DNA of 64,000 nt, from contig JAKOYE010000204.1 of NCBI GenBank assembly GCA_029780675.1, positions 1 to 64,000 on the forward strand, given 5' to 3'. The translations under genes and the position numbers were made by a program. This document shows, piece by piece, positions 1 to 7,995 of this stretch. The notes beneath the pieces are model-generated. The model searched no databases, had not been told where the DNA came from, and saw only the letters and a list, made by a program, of their open reading frames with translations. The stretch comes from Actinomycetes bacterium. Lineage in GTDB: Bacteria > Actinomycetota > Actinomycetes > Mycobacteriales > Mycobacteriaceae. Each line of letters begins with the position of its first letter. The stretch's first letter is position 1.

Positions 1-219
1 GCGGCCCTGATGGCCGGTGGCGTGGTTGCAGGTCTCCTGGCGCTGGGCACGGGCGTCGCCAGCGCCGACGTGATCCAGGTCGAGGGCAGCTACTCGACCC
101 TGGCTGCCTGCCAGGCCGACGGGCCGCACGTTCAGATTGCCGAGAACGACGGCGCCTATACCCAGTGGGCCTGCGAGCAGGGCGACGACGGCCTGTACTA
201 CTTGTTCCTGAGCAACTAG
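1..219 (+). CDS. Small secreted protein, 5' end cut by window edge
   Basis: The reading frame is open to the first base of the window, so the real start probably lies upstream. The internal ATG at 10 would begin in the middle of a signal peptide. The visible N-terminus is a hydrophobic Gly/Ala/Leu stretch ending in VASA-D, a typical Sec signal and AxA cleavage site. The mature part is about 50 residues, acidic, with two Cys (AACQAD and WACEQ) that could form a disulfide. It resembles the many tiny exported proteins of mycobacteria. I do not recognise the family and assign no function. Confidence 0.6.
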   Translation, partial: AALMAGGVVAGLLALGTGVASADVIQVEGSYSTLAACQADGPHVQIAENDGAYTQWACEQGDDGLYYLFLSN

Positions 220-234
220 CACCGCTTCCACGGG

Positions 235-261
235 CAGCGGCGGATTTTTGGGCCGCCGCTG
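235..261. terminator. Hairpin terminator candidate after the small secreted gene
   Basis: A perfect 9-bp stem (CAGCGGCGG / CCGCCGCTG) with a 9-nt loop starts 16 nt after the TAG of the first gene. There is no U-tract after it, as is usual for mycobacterial hairpins. It would separate this gene from the MPT64-like gene. Confidence 0.5.
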
Positions 262-353
262 ACCTGGTGTAGCTTCGGCGCCGGTTCCTGGTCGTCCGGC
301 GCAGGTGTTTCGCCGGGCTTCGCGATGCATTCCGGAAGGAGCGACCACTCAGC

Positions 354-1049
354 ATGGTCATCACACGTTTCGCGGCAGCGGCGATGATCGCGCTGACCGC
401 CGGTCTGGGACTCCCCGCGGGCGCTGGCGCGGCGCCCAAGAACTACTGCACCGAACTGAAGGGCATCGAGACCAGCGGGGTGTGCAAGATCGCCCTGACC
501 GATCCCGGTTACACCGTCGACATCAGCTTTCCGACCGCGTACCCGGACCTGAAATCGGTCGCCGATTACATCTCGAAGACGCGGGACGACTTCCTCAACA
601 TCGCGCGCGGTTCCGCCGCGCGGACGTCGCCCTACGCGTTGAGCATTACGGCGACCAAGTACGGATCGGCGATTCCGCCGCGCGGAACCACCGGAATGGT
701 GCTGACGACCTACCAGAACGTCGGCGCCGCGCACCCCCAGATTTCCTACAAATCGTTCAACTGGGATCAGACCTACCGCAAGCCGATCACCTGGGAGACG
801 CTGTGGCAGCCGACCGCCGACCCGCTCCCGGTGGTGTTCCGCACGGTCCAGAACGATGTGAATGCCCAAGCGGGGCAGCCTGTTCCGATCTCACCCGAGG
901 CCGGCCTGGATCCGGCGAACTACCAGAACTTCGCCGTCACCAATGACGGGGTGATCTTCTTCTTCAGCCGGGGCACGCTCCTGCCCGAGGCGGCCGGCGC
1001 CATGCAGGTGCTGGTCCCGCGTTCGCTCATCGACCCGATGCTGGCCTGA
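354..1049 (+). CDS. MPT64/MPB64-like secreted antigen (RsiV/DUF3298 fold)
   Basis: The 231-aa product has a Sec signal peptide (about residues 1-26) followed by APKNYC, matching the mature start of M. tuberculosis MPT64. Strong matches from memory include SAIPPRGT, YRKPIT, DPLPVVF, NYQNFAVTNDGVIFFF and LLPEAAG...QVLVPRS near the C-terminus. Two Cys (about 32 and 44) match the disulfide seen in that family. MPT64 is an exported protein and immunodominant antigen of the tuberculosis complex whose biochemical role is unsettled. Length is close to the usual 228 aa. A GGAAGGAG site lies upstream, though about 12 nt from the ATG. It appears monocistronic, with the convergent sulfatase ending 15 nt later. 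Confidence 0.9.
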   Translation: MVITRFAAAAMIALTAGLGLPAGAGAAPKNYCTELKGIETSGVCKIALTDPGYTVDISFPTAYPDLKSVADYISKTRDDFLNIARGSAARTSPYALSITATKYGSAIPPRGTTGMVLTTYQNVGAAHPQISYKSFNWDQTYRKPITWETLWQPTADPLPVVFRTVQNDVNAQAGQPVPISPEAGLDPANYQNFAVTNDGVIFFFSRGTLLPEAAGAMQVLVPRSLIDPMLA

Positions 1050-1063
1050 GCTGCTGACCCGTA

Positions 1064-2515
1064 TCAGGTCGGCGCGGCGACGTTGTCACGGCGGGCACGC
1101 CACCGCCACAGTCGGCCGAGCGAGCTGAGCCTGGTCTCCGGCGGCGGCAGAGTGACGTCGTCGGCCCCGAGTTCCGCGGCGATGAGGTCGTCGAGTCGAC
1201 GGTCCAGATCCTCGATCAGCGGACCGGCCTCGGGTCCGCTCGACTTCGAAGAGCCGTTCAAGCCTGGGTACGCGAGGTTGCGCATCTCGGTGGGGTCCGC
1301 GGTGCGGTCGTAGAGTTCGAGGTCGGCTGCCGCCCGGCCGAGGTGTTGGTCACCCGGTCTGAAATAGCGCCCGTACTTATGGGTTTCGGTGATGATGCCG
1401 CGGAGGAAGCCCCGGTGCGGTCCGGCCGCCCCCATGCTGGAGTAGGCGTCGCTGGTGATGAGCACACTGTCGCGCACGGCCCGGTCCGGATCCGACCACA
1501 GCGGGCTCAGATCGCGCCCGGGTAGGTCCTCCGTTGGGCGCGCACCGGCGACGGACAGCAGGGTGGGCAGCAGATCCACCGCACCGGAGAGTCGCCGCGT
1601 CGTCGATGCGGCAGGGATGGTCCCGGGCCAGGCCATGGTCAGCGGCACCTGGGCGTTCTCCCGATAGAGGTTCGCGGCCTTTTGGCGCAGGCCGTGCGCC
1701 CCGGCGAGGTCACCGTGGTCGGAGGTGCTCAGCACCAGGGTGTTGGACTCCGCCCCCGAGGACGTCAGCGCGGACAGGACGGTCCCGATGTGCCGGTCCA
1801 CCTCGATGGTCAAGTCGATGTAGGCGTTGATCAGCCTGCGCCAGGCATGGTCGTCGCGGACGGTGCCCCCGGTGATGTCGCAGGTCACCTTCCAGTAGCG
1901 CTGGGTGACGGGTTTGGTCAGCAGGGTGTCGCCGAAGTTCGGTGGGAGTTGTGCCCCGTGGTCGGTAACCCGCGGTTTGCGGAAGCGCGGGTACAGCATG
2001 ATGTCATGCGGGTTGACGAATGAGCAGACCAGCAGCCAGGGCCGATCGTCGGCCGCATGGCGGCTGATCCAGCGCGCGGCCTGCTCGGCGGTTCGGCCGT
2101 CGATGAAGTGGCCCAGGTACGGGGTGCCGTGGGTGTCGGGGGCTCGCCAGTCGGTGAAGCCGTACGGCAGAAGGCCGTTTCGCCGGGATTCGCCGCCGAG
2201 ATGCCACTTTCCGAGATACCCGCAGCGGTAGCCCGCGGTCGACAACAGCCGGCCGAGTGTGGGAATGGCGGGATTCAGTGGTCGCTGCCAGCTGAAGTTG
2301 ACGTTGTCGAACATCCCGGTTTGGGTGGCGTGCCGGCCGGTGAGGATCGTCGCCCGACTCGGGGTGCACGGAAAGGTGTGAACGTGGTGGTTGGTGAACC
2401 GCATCCCGCGCGCGGCCAGTCGCTCGCGGTGCGGGAACCGCACATGGTCGGGAAACCACACCCGCTCACGTTCCTCGTCGGTGAGCACGATCAGGATGTT
2501 CGGCCGACCGCTCAT
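1064..2515 (-). CDS. Type I sulfatase (formylglycine-dependent)
   Basis: The ORF-track start at 2707 is too early. I use the ATG at 2515, which begins MSGRPNILIVLTDEE, the usual sulfatase N-terminus carrying metal ligands. This gives 483 aa. The signature CTPSRATILTG starts at Cys50, which would be converted to formylglycine. GKWHLG and STSDHGD follow as expected for the alkaline-phosphatase/sulfatase fold. There is no signal peptide, so it is probably cytoplasmic. Its start overlaps the stop of the upstream gene in ATGA, indicating translational coupling. The sulfate-ester substrate cannot be read from sequence. Confidence 0.88.
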   Translation of the reverse strand: MSGRPNILIVLTDEERERVWFPDHVRFPHRERLAARGMRFTNHHVHTFPCTPSRATILTGRHATQTGMFDNVNFSWQRPLNPAIPTLGRLLSTAGYRCGYLGKWHLGGESRRNGLLPYGFTDWRAPDTHGTPYLGHFIDGRTAEQAARWISRHAADDRPWLLVCSFVNPHDIMLYPRFRKPRVTDHGAQLPPNFGDTLLTKPVTQRYWKVTCDITGGTVRDDHAWRRLINAYIDLTIEVDRHIGTVLSALTSSGAESNTLVLSTSDHGDLAGAHGLRQKAANLYRENAQVPLTMAWPGTIPAASTTRRLSGAVDLLPTLLSVAGARPTEDLPGRDLSPLWSDPDRAVRDSVLITSDAYSSMGAAGPHRGFLRGIITETHKYGRYFRPGDQHLGRAAADLELYDRTADPTEMRNLAYPGLNGSSKSSGPEAGPLIEDLDRRLDDLIAAELGADDVTLPPPETRLSSLGRLWRWRARRDNVAAPT

Positions 2516-3312
2516 CCGCACCCCTTCCACGGCAGCGGGTTGACCGCCAGAACGCGGGTGGTGCCCTCGACGAGCCAGCCGGCCCCGGGGTTTTCCAGCG
2601 CGGCCCGGTAGACCGTGACGGCCGCGGTGCCGGTGAGTTCGCCGCAGGAGAGGAAGCGGCGGTTCGCGGACGGGGCCAGGAAGTCCGGCGGCGGCGGGCC
2701 CGGCCACACCACGGAACCGGGGTCCTCGTGGCGGCCCGGCAGCGGCTCGTAGACCGCCACCCGGTCGGGGGAGTAGGGCTGCCGGACGGCCCCGGCGGGC
2801 AACCCGGAGGCCTTCTCGATGAGGCTGCGCAGCCGGTCACGGGCATCGCGCTGGGCCGGGGTGAGCCCGGCCTCGAATTGCCGGTCGAGGGCGTACACCC
2901 GCACCTGCGCCGGTTCGCCGTCGCCGTGCACCAGCACCGTCGTGGTGGGCAGGTCGGTCATCCGCGGGGCGCCGAAGTCGGTGTTGCCGTCGAGCAGTCC
3001 GCCGGACCGGGCCTCGGCGATGAACTGCCGCACGGTATCCGGCTCGATCCGGGCGAGTTCGTAGCGTGCGGGCACAGGCTGCAGTGCGGGGCCGGGAACG
3101 GTGGTCAGCACCCGGCCGTCACCGTAGATCGCCAGCGACGGTGACTGCATGGCGTAGACGACCGAGGGCGCCATGCCGCCGGCGGACAGCACCATGAACA
3201 CCATCTGGTCGCCCGGCAGCGCGGCGGCGCGCGGGAGGGAACCCGGCGCGAAACCGGTCATCGTCAGCGCGGACAGCAGCGCTGCCACCGCCCGGATACG
3301 GTGCGACCTCAC
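2512..3312 (-). CDS. Uncharacterised secreted protein coupled to the sulfatase
   Basis: The track start at 3567 runs into the divergent lipoprotein gene. The GTG at 3312 is the better start because it is followed at once by a signal peptide (RSHRIRAVAALLSALTMTGFAPG...RAAA). The 266-aa product has no family I can name. It contains an AIYGDGRVLT-like beta segment, a run of short beta-rich elements, and two Cys in the C-terminal third. Its stop overlaps the sulfatase ATG by 4 nt, so the two are probably co-translated. An exported partner beside a sulfatase suggests a shared pathway, but this is inference. Confidence 0.72.
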   Translation of the reverse strand: MRSHRIRAVAALLSALTMTGFAPGSLPRAAALPGDQMVFMVLSAGGMAPSVVYAMQSPSLAIYGDGRVLTTVPGPALQPVPARYELARIEPDTVRQFIAEARSGGLLDGNTDFGAPRMTDLPTTTVLVHGDGEPAQVRVYALDRQFEAGLTPAQRDARDRLRSLIEKASGLPAGAVRQPYSPDRVAVYEPLPGRHEDPGSVVWPGPPPPDFLAPSANRRFLSCGELTGTAAVTVYRAALENPGAGWLVEGTTRVLAVNPLPWKGCG

Positions 3313-3385
3313 GATCTGCCAATCTATGTCCCGGCAGGCCGTGGCGTGCCGCCTTGCGACAGCCCGTTGTGATGGGATCGAGGGC

Positions 3386-4099
3386 ATGGTGGCGCGGGTC
3401 GTGGTGCTGATGGCGGCCACCCTGATGGCAGGATGCGCCACTGGGGTGTCAACCGCCGTACAGGATGCGCCGATCGCCCCGACGCCCGCGCCGGCGCCGT
3501 CGGTTTCGGCACCGAAGGCGGTGCCGGCAACGCCCCATTCCCGGCCGGCCGTCGTCCACCCCGTCACCGCCGCGGATCTCGGTGCCAGCTGGCGTCCGGA
3601 GTGCCCGGTCCCACCGGCCGACCTGCGCCGGGTCGAGGTGGACCACCTCGGCTACGACGGCGTCATCCGTCGCGGAAACCTGGTGGTCCATCGCGATGTC
3701 GTCGGCGATGTGATCGCCATCTTCGCCGACCTGGCCAGGATGCGATATCCCATCGAGCGCATGCGGACCGTCGAGCAGTATCCCGGCGCCGAGGACGAGG
3801 CCTCGATGCGCGATAACAACACCTCGGCGTTCAACTGCCGGCCGCTGCCCGGGAGCGCGCGGTGGTCCGAACACGCCTATGGACGGGCGATCGACGTCAA
3901 CCCGCTGGTCAATCCCTATCTCGACGCGGCGGGTGACCTACAGCCCACGACCGCGGGCCGCTATCTCGACCGCACCCGGGACGATCTCGGTCTGCTGCAT
4001 CCCGGCGACGCGGCGGTGGCCGCGTTCACCGACCGCGGCTGGACCTGGGGTGGAACGTGGCGCGATCCGGTCGACTACCAGCACTTCGAGGTCGGTTGA
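3386..4099 (+). CDS. M15-family D,D-carboxypeptidase-like lipoprotein
   Basis: The ATG at 3386 is chosen because it gives a clean lipoprotein signal, LMAAT-LMAGC with the lipobox Cys at residue 17. A Pro/Ala-rich linker follows. The catalytic domain carries the M15 zinc motifs: HAYGRAIDVN (near residue 163) and a terminal YQHFE. This fits the VanY/CwlK-like peptidase_M15_4 group, which cuts peptidoglycan stem peptides. It would be anchored in the outer leaflet of the plasma membrane and act on the wall. It is transcribed divergently from the sulfatase operon; the two starts are 73 nt apart. Confidence 0.85.
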   Translation: MVARVVVLMAATLMAGCATGVSTAVQDAPIAPTPAPAPSVSAPKAVPATPHSRPAVVHPVTAADLGASWRPECPVPPADLRRVEVDHLGYDGVIRRGNLVVHRDVVGDVIAIFADLARMRYPIERMRTVEQYPGAEDEASMRDNNTSAFNCRPLPGSARWSEHAYGRAIDVNPLVNPYLDAAGDLQPTTAGRYLDRTRDDLGLLHPGDAAVAAFTDRGWTWGGTWRDPVDYQHFEVG

Positions 4100-4156
4100 G
4101 CGGCGCTCTGGCCCGATCCGGCATGGCCGGGCGGACTCATCACGGACAATGGGCCG

Positions 4157-5797
4157 ATGGCGACCCAACAGCGGCAACGGCTCGGGATCCAGGATGCGCT
4201 CTGGCTGGAGATGGACCGACCGAACAACCTGATGGTGGTCGACTCGGTCATCTGGACCGCTGAGCCGCTCGACTTCGGCGAGGTTCAGAAGGTGGTCACC
4301 GAGCGACTGCTGCGTCGCTACCCGGTGTTTCGCAGCCGGGCCGTCCAGGACGACGACGGCCAGTGGTGGTGGGAGCCCGATCCGCACTTCAAGTTCGACA
4401 ACCACGTCGCCCTGGTGTCGCTGGCGAACCCCGACGACCCGCGGGCGCTGCAGGAACTCGTCGCCGCCCATCGCACCGAGATGCTCGACCGGGACCGGCC
4501 GCTGTGGCAGGCGATCTGGGTGCGCCGCTACCGGGAGGGCAGCGCGATGATCCTGCGCAGCCACCACGCCATCGCCGACGGGATGCGGATGGTGCAGCTG
4601 TCGATGAGCCTGTTCGACGCCGAGCCCGAGGGCGGGCCGATCCTTGCTCCGGCCGTCGCTCAGGTCGCGGCCCGGCCGCACCCGCCCGGCCAGCCGCTGG
4701 CCAGCCGGTTACGGTCCGGTGTGGCCGGTATCGCCCAGCGGGCCGGCGCCACGGTGTCGCGGGCCACCGACGTCATCAGCGGACTGTCGGATGCCCCCCT
4801 GGCGCTCCAGCAGGCCGGCCGGCTGGGCCGCTTCGCCCTGCGCAACCCGCTGGGAGCCGCCGACACCCTGGTCCATGCCGCGCAGGCCACCGGTGCAGGT
4901 ATCGCCGACACGGTCCGTTCGGTGCTGCCCGGTGGCGGCCGGCTCGTCGACGTGTTCTCCGGCGCTCCCGGCGATGTGGACACGCTGCGCAAACTGCTGC
5001 TGGGCACGCGCAACGACGTGACGATCTGGACCGGCACCGCCGGCGGGTCCAAGAGTGTGGCCTGGTCGGAGCCGCTGTCGCTGGCCGCGGTGAAGGCGGT
5101 CGCCGCGGCAAACCAGTGCACCGTCAACGACGTGCTGGTGGCCACCGTCGCCGGGTGTCTGCACGATTATCTGCAGGCTCATCAGGCCCGCTGCTCATCG
5201 GTGACCTTCATGGTGCCGGTCAACCTCAAACCACTGGATCTGACCCTTCCCGAAACCCTGGGTAACGAGTTCGCGCTGGTCCAATTGGAACTGCCCACCG
5301 ACGAACCCGACGCCCACGAGGTGCTGGAGGTCGCCAAGCGACGGATGGACCGGATCAAGAACGGGCACGAAGCGGCCGTCGCCTTCCGGTTCCAGGAGAC
5401 CATCGCCGGGTTCAGTCGTGGGCTCTATGAGGCGTCGGTGGACCTGTTCGCCAACCGCACCGTCGGCACCCTCACCAACGTGCCCGGTCCGCCGATGCCG
5501 GTCTATCTGGCGGGCAGCCTGGTCGACGGGATGGTCGGCTGGGCGCCGATCTCCGGCGATCAGCCGATGAGCTTCACCATCTACAGCTACAACGGCGAGG
5601 TGACGGTCGGGATCGCCTGCGACACCGCACTGGTGCCCGACCACGAGATGATCGTGGACGGTTTCTCCGCAGCGTTCGGCCGACTCGTCGAAGCCACCCC
5701 GAGCGCGGATCTCATGCAGATCACCTGGGGGAGCGCGGGGAGTTTCCGGCAGGGTCCCCGGAGGGGTCCGGGGAGAGGTCACGACCGAAGGCGATGA
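4157..5797 (+). CDS. WS/DGAT wax ester synthase/diacylglycerol acyltransferase
   Basis: The 546-aa product carries the acyltransferase motif HHAIADG at residues 136-142 and the second conserved block NVPGPPMPVYLAG. It has the characteristic start QRLGIQDALWLEMDRPNNLM. Enzymes of this family (Tgs in M. tuberculosis) join acyl-CoA to diacylglycerol or alcohols, making storage triacylglycerol or wax esters at the membrane. It is longer than many Tgs proteins, with a Gly/Arg-rich tail. It overlaps the convergent TetR gene by 77 nt, and that tail lies entirely in the overlap, so the stop may have drifted. Confidence 0.92.
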   Translation: MATQQRQRLGIQDALWLEMDRPNNLMVVDSVIWTAEPLDFGEVQKVVTERLLRRYPVFRSRAVQDDDGQWWWEPDPHFKFDNHVALVSLANPDDPRALQELVAAHRTEMLDRDRPLWQAIWVRRYREGSAMILRSHHAIADGMRMVQLSMSLFDAEPEGGPILAPAVAQVAARPHPPGQPLASRLRSGVAGIAQRAGATVSRATDVISGLSDAPLALQQAGRLGRFALRNPLGAADTLVHAAQATGAGIADTVRSVLPGGGRLVDVFSGAPGDVDTLRKLLLGTRNDVTIWTGTAGGSKSVAWSEPLSLAAVKAVAAANQCTVNDVLVATVAGCLHDYLQAHQARCSSVTFMVPVNLKPLDLTLPETLGNEFALVQLELPTDEPDAHEVLEVAKRRMDRIKNGHEAAVAFRFQETIAGFSRGLYEASVDLFANRTVGTLTNVPGPPMPVYLAGSLVDGMVGWAPISGDQPMSFTIYSYNGEVTVGIACDTALVPDHEMIVDGFSAAFGRLVEATPSADLMQITWGSAGSFRQGPRRGPGRGHDRRR

Positions 5798-6380
5798 GTG
5801 CCCGCCGGCCGATGGCCAGGATCTGCTCATCGAAATCGCCGCCGCGGTAGGACAGTTCCAGCACCCGGTCGGCCATCTCGACGGCCACCAGCATCGCGCG
5901 CGGATCCGTATCGGCCGCAATGAGCCCGGCCGCCGACAGGATTCCGTACATCCGGTCGGCCAGCGTCTGCATCCTGGCCCGGACGTAACCGGTGACGGCG
6001 GGGGAGGTGCGCCCGCCCATCCAGATCCGAGCGGTACTGGGGTGCTGACGGTAGTAGTGCACGTGCAGAGCTATTTCTTTGTCGAGCAGGTCGGCGACCG
6101 AGGTGACCCGCCAGGCGCCTTCGGCCTCCTCGCAGCGCGCATCCAGTTCGGCGCACTGTCGTTCGAGAAGTTCTCCCAGGATGGCCTCGCGGTCGGGGAA
6201 GAACCGGTAGAGCGAGGGGTAGGACACCCCGGCCCGGTCGGCGATGGCTCGGGTGGTGGCGGCGTCGACGCCCTGTTCGTCGGCGATGGCGGCGGCGGCA
6301 TCCAGAATCCGGGTCACCGTCTGGCGGCTGCGTTCCTGCACCGGCGCCCGGCGGGCCGCGCTCGCGGTCGTCACAGTCAC
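5721..6380 (-). CDS. TetR-family repressor, divergent from monooxygenase
   Basis: The 219-aa product has an N-terminal TetR helix-turn-helix (about residues 20-65, with TRAIADRAGVSYPSLYRFFPDREAIL). A helical ligand-binding domain follows. It is divergent from the flavin monooxygenase, the same layout as ethR-ethA. Two short palindromes sit in the 97-nt gap, one of them over the likely -10 region. The likely role is local repression of the monooxygenase and itself. The ligand is unknown. Confidence 0.88.
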   Translation of the reverse strand: MTVTTASAARRAPVQERSRQTVTRILDAAAAIADEQGVDAATTRAIADRAGVSYPSLYRFFPDREAILGELLERQCAELDARCEEAEGAWRVTSVADLLDKEIALHVHYYRQHPSTARIWMGGRTSPAVTGYVRARMQTLADRMYGILSAAGLIAADTDPRAMLVAVEMADRVLELSYRGGDFDEQILAIGRRALIAFGRDLSPDPSGDPAGNSPRSPR

Positions 6381-6401
6381 ACCGCCTTTCGGTCGATTCC
6401 C

Positions 6402-6434
6402 TTGACAGCTGTCGGCAAAACTATAACATTGTTA
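6402..6434. promoter_or_regulatory. Promoter and two palindromes between TetR and monooxygenase
   Basis: TTGACA (6402-6407) followed 16 nt later by TAACAT reads as a sigma-A-type promoter for the monooxygenase. GACAGCTGTC (6404-6413) is a perfect palindrome overlapping the -35. TAACATTGTTA (6424-6434) is a perfect odd palindrome over the -10. Either could be the TetR operator. TTGACAGCTGTC is nearly identical to the site between the other TetR and cyp136 at 36160. Confidence 0.6.
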
Positions 6435-6477
6435 GCGTTTACTGCACCCCGCTCCGTCCATTGATCCGGGAGACCCG

Positions 6478-7995
6478 ATGACCGTCGCCACCTTCAACCA
6501 GACCCGACCCAAGGATGCGTTCACCGGTCACGTGAACGTGCTGATCGTGGGTGCCGGAATCTCGGGCCTGGGGCTCGCGCACTACCTGACGACGCAGTTG
6601 CCGGGCAAGAGTTTCGCGATCCTCGACAGTCGGGACGCCATCGGCGGCACCTGGGACCTGTTCCGCTACCCGGGCATCCGGTCGGACTCCGACCTGCATA
6701 CCTTCGGCTACGAGTTCAAGCCGTGGACTTCCGAGAACGCGATCGCCGACGCCCACGAGATTCTCGACTATCTGCATGAGGTCATCGCGGAGGATCGGCT
6801 GGCCCCCCGGATCTACCTGCAGCACAAGGTCATTCGTGCCGCGTTCGACACCGGGACGGCGCAGTGGACGGTCACCGTCGAACGCGACGGCAGCCAGTGG
6901 GACGTCACCTGCGACTTCCTGTTCGGCGCCACGGGCTACTACGACTACGCCGGCGGCTACTCCCCGCACTTCGAGGGGCAGGAGGACTTCGAGGGCACGA
7001 TCGTGCACCCGCAGTCCTGGCCGGAGGATCTGGACTACGCAGGCAAGAACGTCGTTGTGATCGGCAGCGGGGCCACCGCCGTCACCCTCATCCCGGCGAT
7101 GGCCGACACGGCAGGCCACATCACCATGCTGCAGCGCTCGCCGTCCTACGTGATGCCGCTGCCCCGTAAGGACCCGATCGCCAACACCCTGAACAAGTTG
7201 CTGCCCGAGAAGGTGGCCTACGCCGCCACCCGCCGGTTCAACATCGGTAAGGGCAGGTTCATCTACAACTTATGCCAGCGTCACCCCAGCGTGGCCAAGC
7301 GCATCATCCGGTCGGCCAACGTGAAGTTCCTGCCCAAGGACTTCGACGTCGCCACGCACTTCAGCCCCACCTACAACCCGTGGGACCAGAGGCTGTGTGC
7401 GGTGCCCGACGCCGACCTGTTCCGCGTCATCGGTCAGGGCAAGGCCTCGGTGGTCACCGACCGGATCGCCCGGTTCACCAAGACCGGCATCCTGCTGCAG
7501 AGTGGCCGGGAACTGCCCGCCGACATCATCGTCACCGCCACCGGGCTGAACGTGAAGTTGTTCGGCGGTATCGAGGTCTCGGTGGACGGCGAGGTCAAGG
7601 ACCCCAGCGAAAGCCTGGTCTACAAGGCCTTCATGCTCTCGGGCATCCCGAATCTGGCCTTCATGTTCGGCTACACCAACTCATCGTGGACGCTCAAGGT
7701 CGGCCTGGTCTGCGACCACCTCTGCCGAATGCTGAGCTACATGGATCAGCACGGCTTCACCACGGTCATGCCGGTCGCCGACGACCCGGGTATCCAGACC
7801 CGCCCGATGCTCGACTTCGAGGCCGGCTACATCCTGCGGGCCGCCGACGGGCTCCCCAGGCAGGGCGACAGCGGGCCGTGGACCATCGAGATGGACTACT
7901 GGGCCGACCACGCGCGCTTGCGCAAGGGTTCGGTCGAGGACGCCGCACTGCGGTTCAGCGTGGCCGACCGTGCCCCGGTGGGGTCGACTGTCTGA
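6478..7995 (+). CDS. Baeyer-Villiger-type flavin monooxygenase (EthA/MymA-like)
   Basis: The 505-aa product has an FAD-binding GAGISG (residues 25-30) and the hallmark GGTWDLFRYPGIRSDSD. The Baeyer-Villiger-like segment FEGTIVHPQSWPEDLDY follows, then a second nucleotide-binding motif VVIGSGATAVT. These blocks match mycobacterial EthA (Rv3854c) and MymA (Rv3083) closely. Such NADPH- and O2-dependent enzymes oxidise ketones or sulfides. EthA activates ethionamide; MymA is linked to envelope lipids. I cannot decide which of the two is the true orthologue. The TetR gene upstream probably controls it. Confidence 0.92.
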   Translation: MTVATFNQTRPKDAFTGHVNVLIVGAGISGLGLAHYLTTQLPGKSFAILDSRDAIGGTWDLFRYPGIRSDSDLHTFGYEFKPWTSENAIADAHEILDYLHEVIAEDRLAPRIYLQHKVIRAAFDTGTAQWTVTVERDGSQWDVTCDFLFGATGYYDYAGGYSPHFEGQEDFEGTIVHPQSWPEDLDYAGKNVVVIGSGATAVTLIPAMADTAGHITMLQRSPSYVMPLPRKDPIANTLNKLLPEKVAYAATRRFNIGKGRFIYNLCQRHPSVAKRIIRSANVKFLPKDFDVATHFSPTYNPWDQRLCAVPDADLFRVIGQGKASVVTDRIARFTKTGILLQSGRELPADIIVTATGLNVKLFGGIEVSVDGEVKDPSESLVYKAFMLSGIPNLAFMFGYTNSSWTLKVGLVCDHLCRMLSYMDQHGFTTVMPVADDPGIQTRPMLDFEAGYILRAADGLPRQGDSGPWTIEMDYWADHARLRKGSVEDAALRFSVADRAPVGSTV

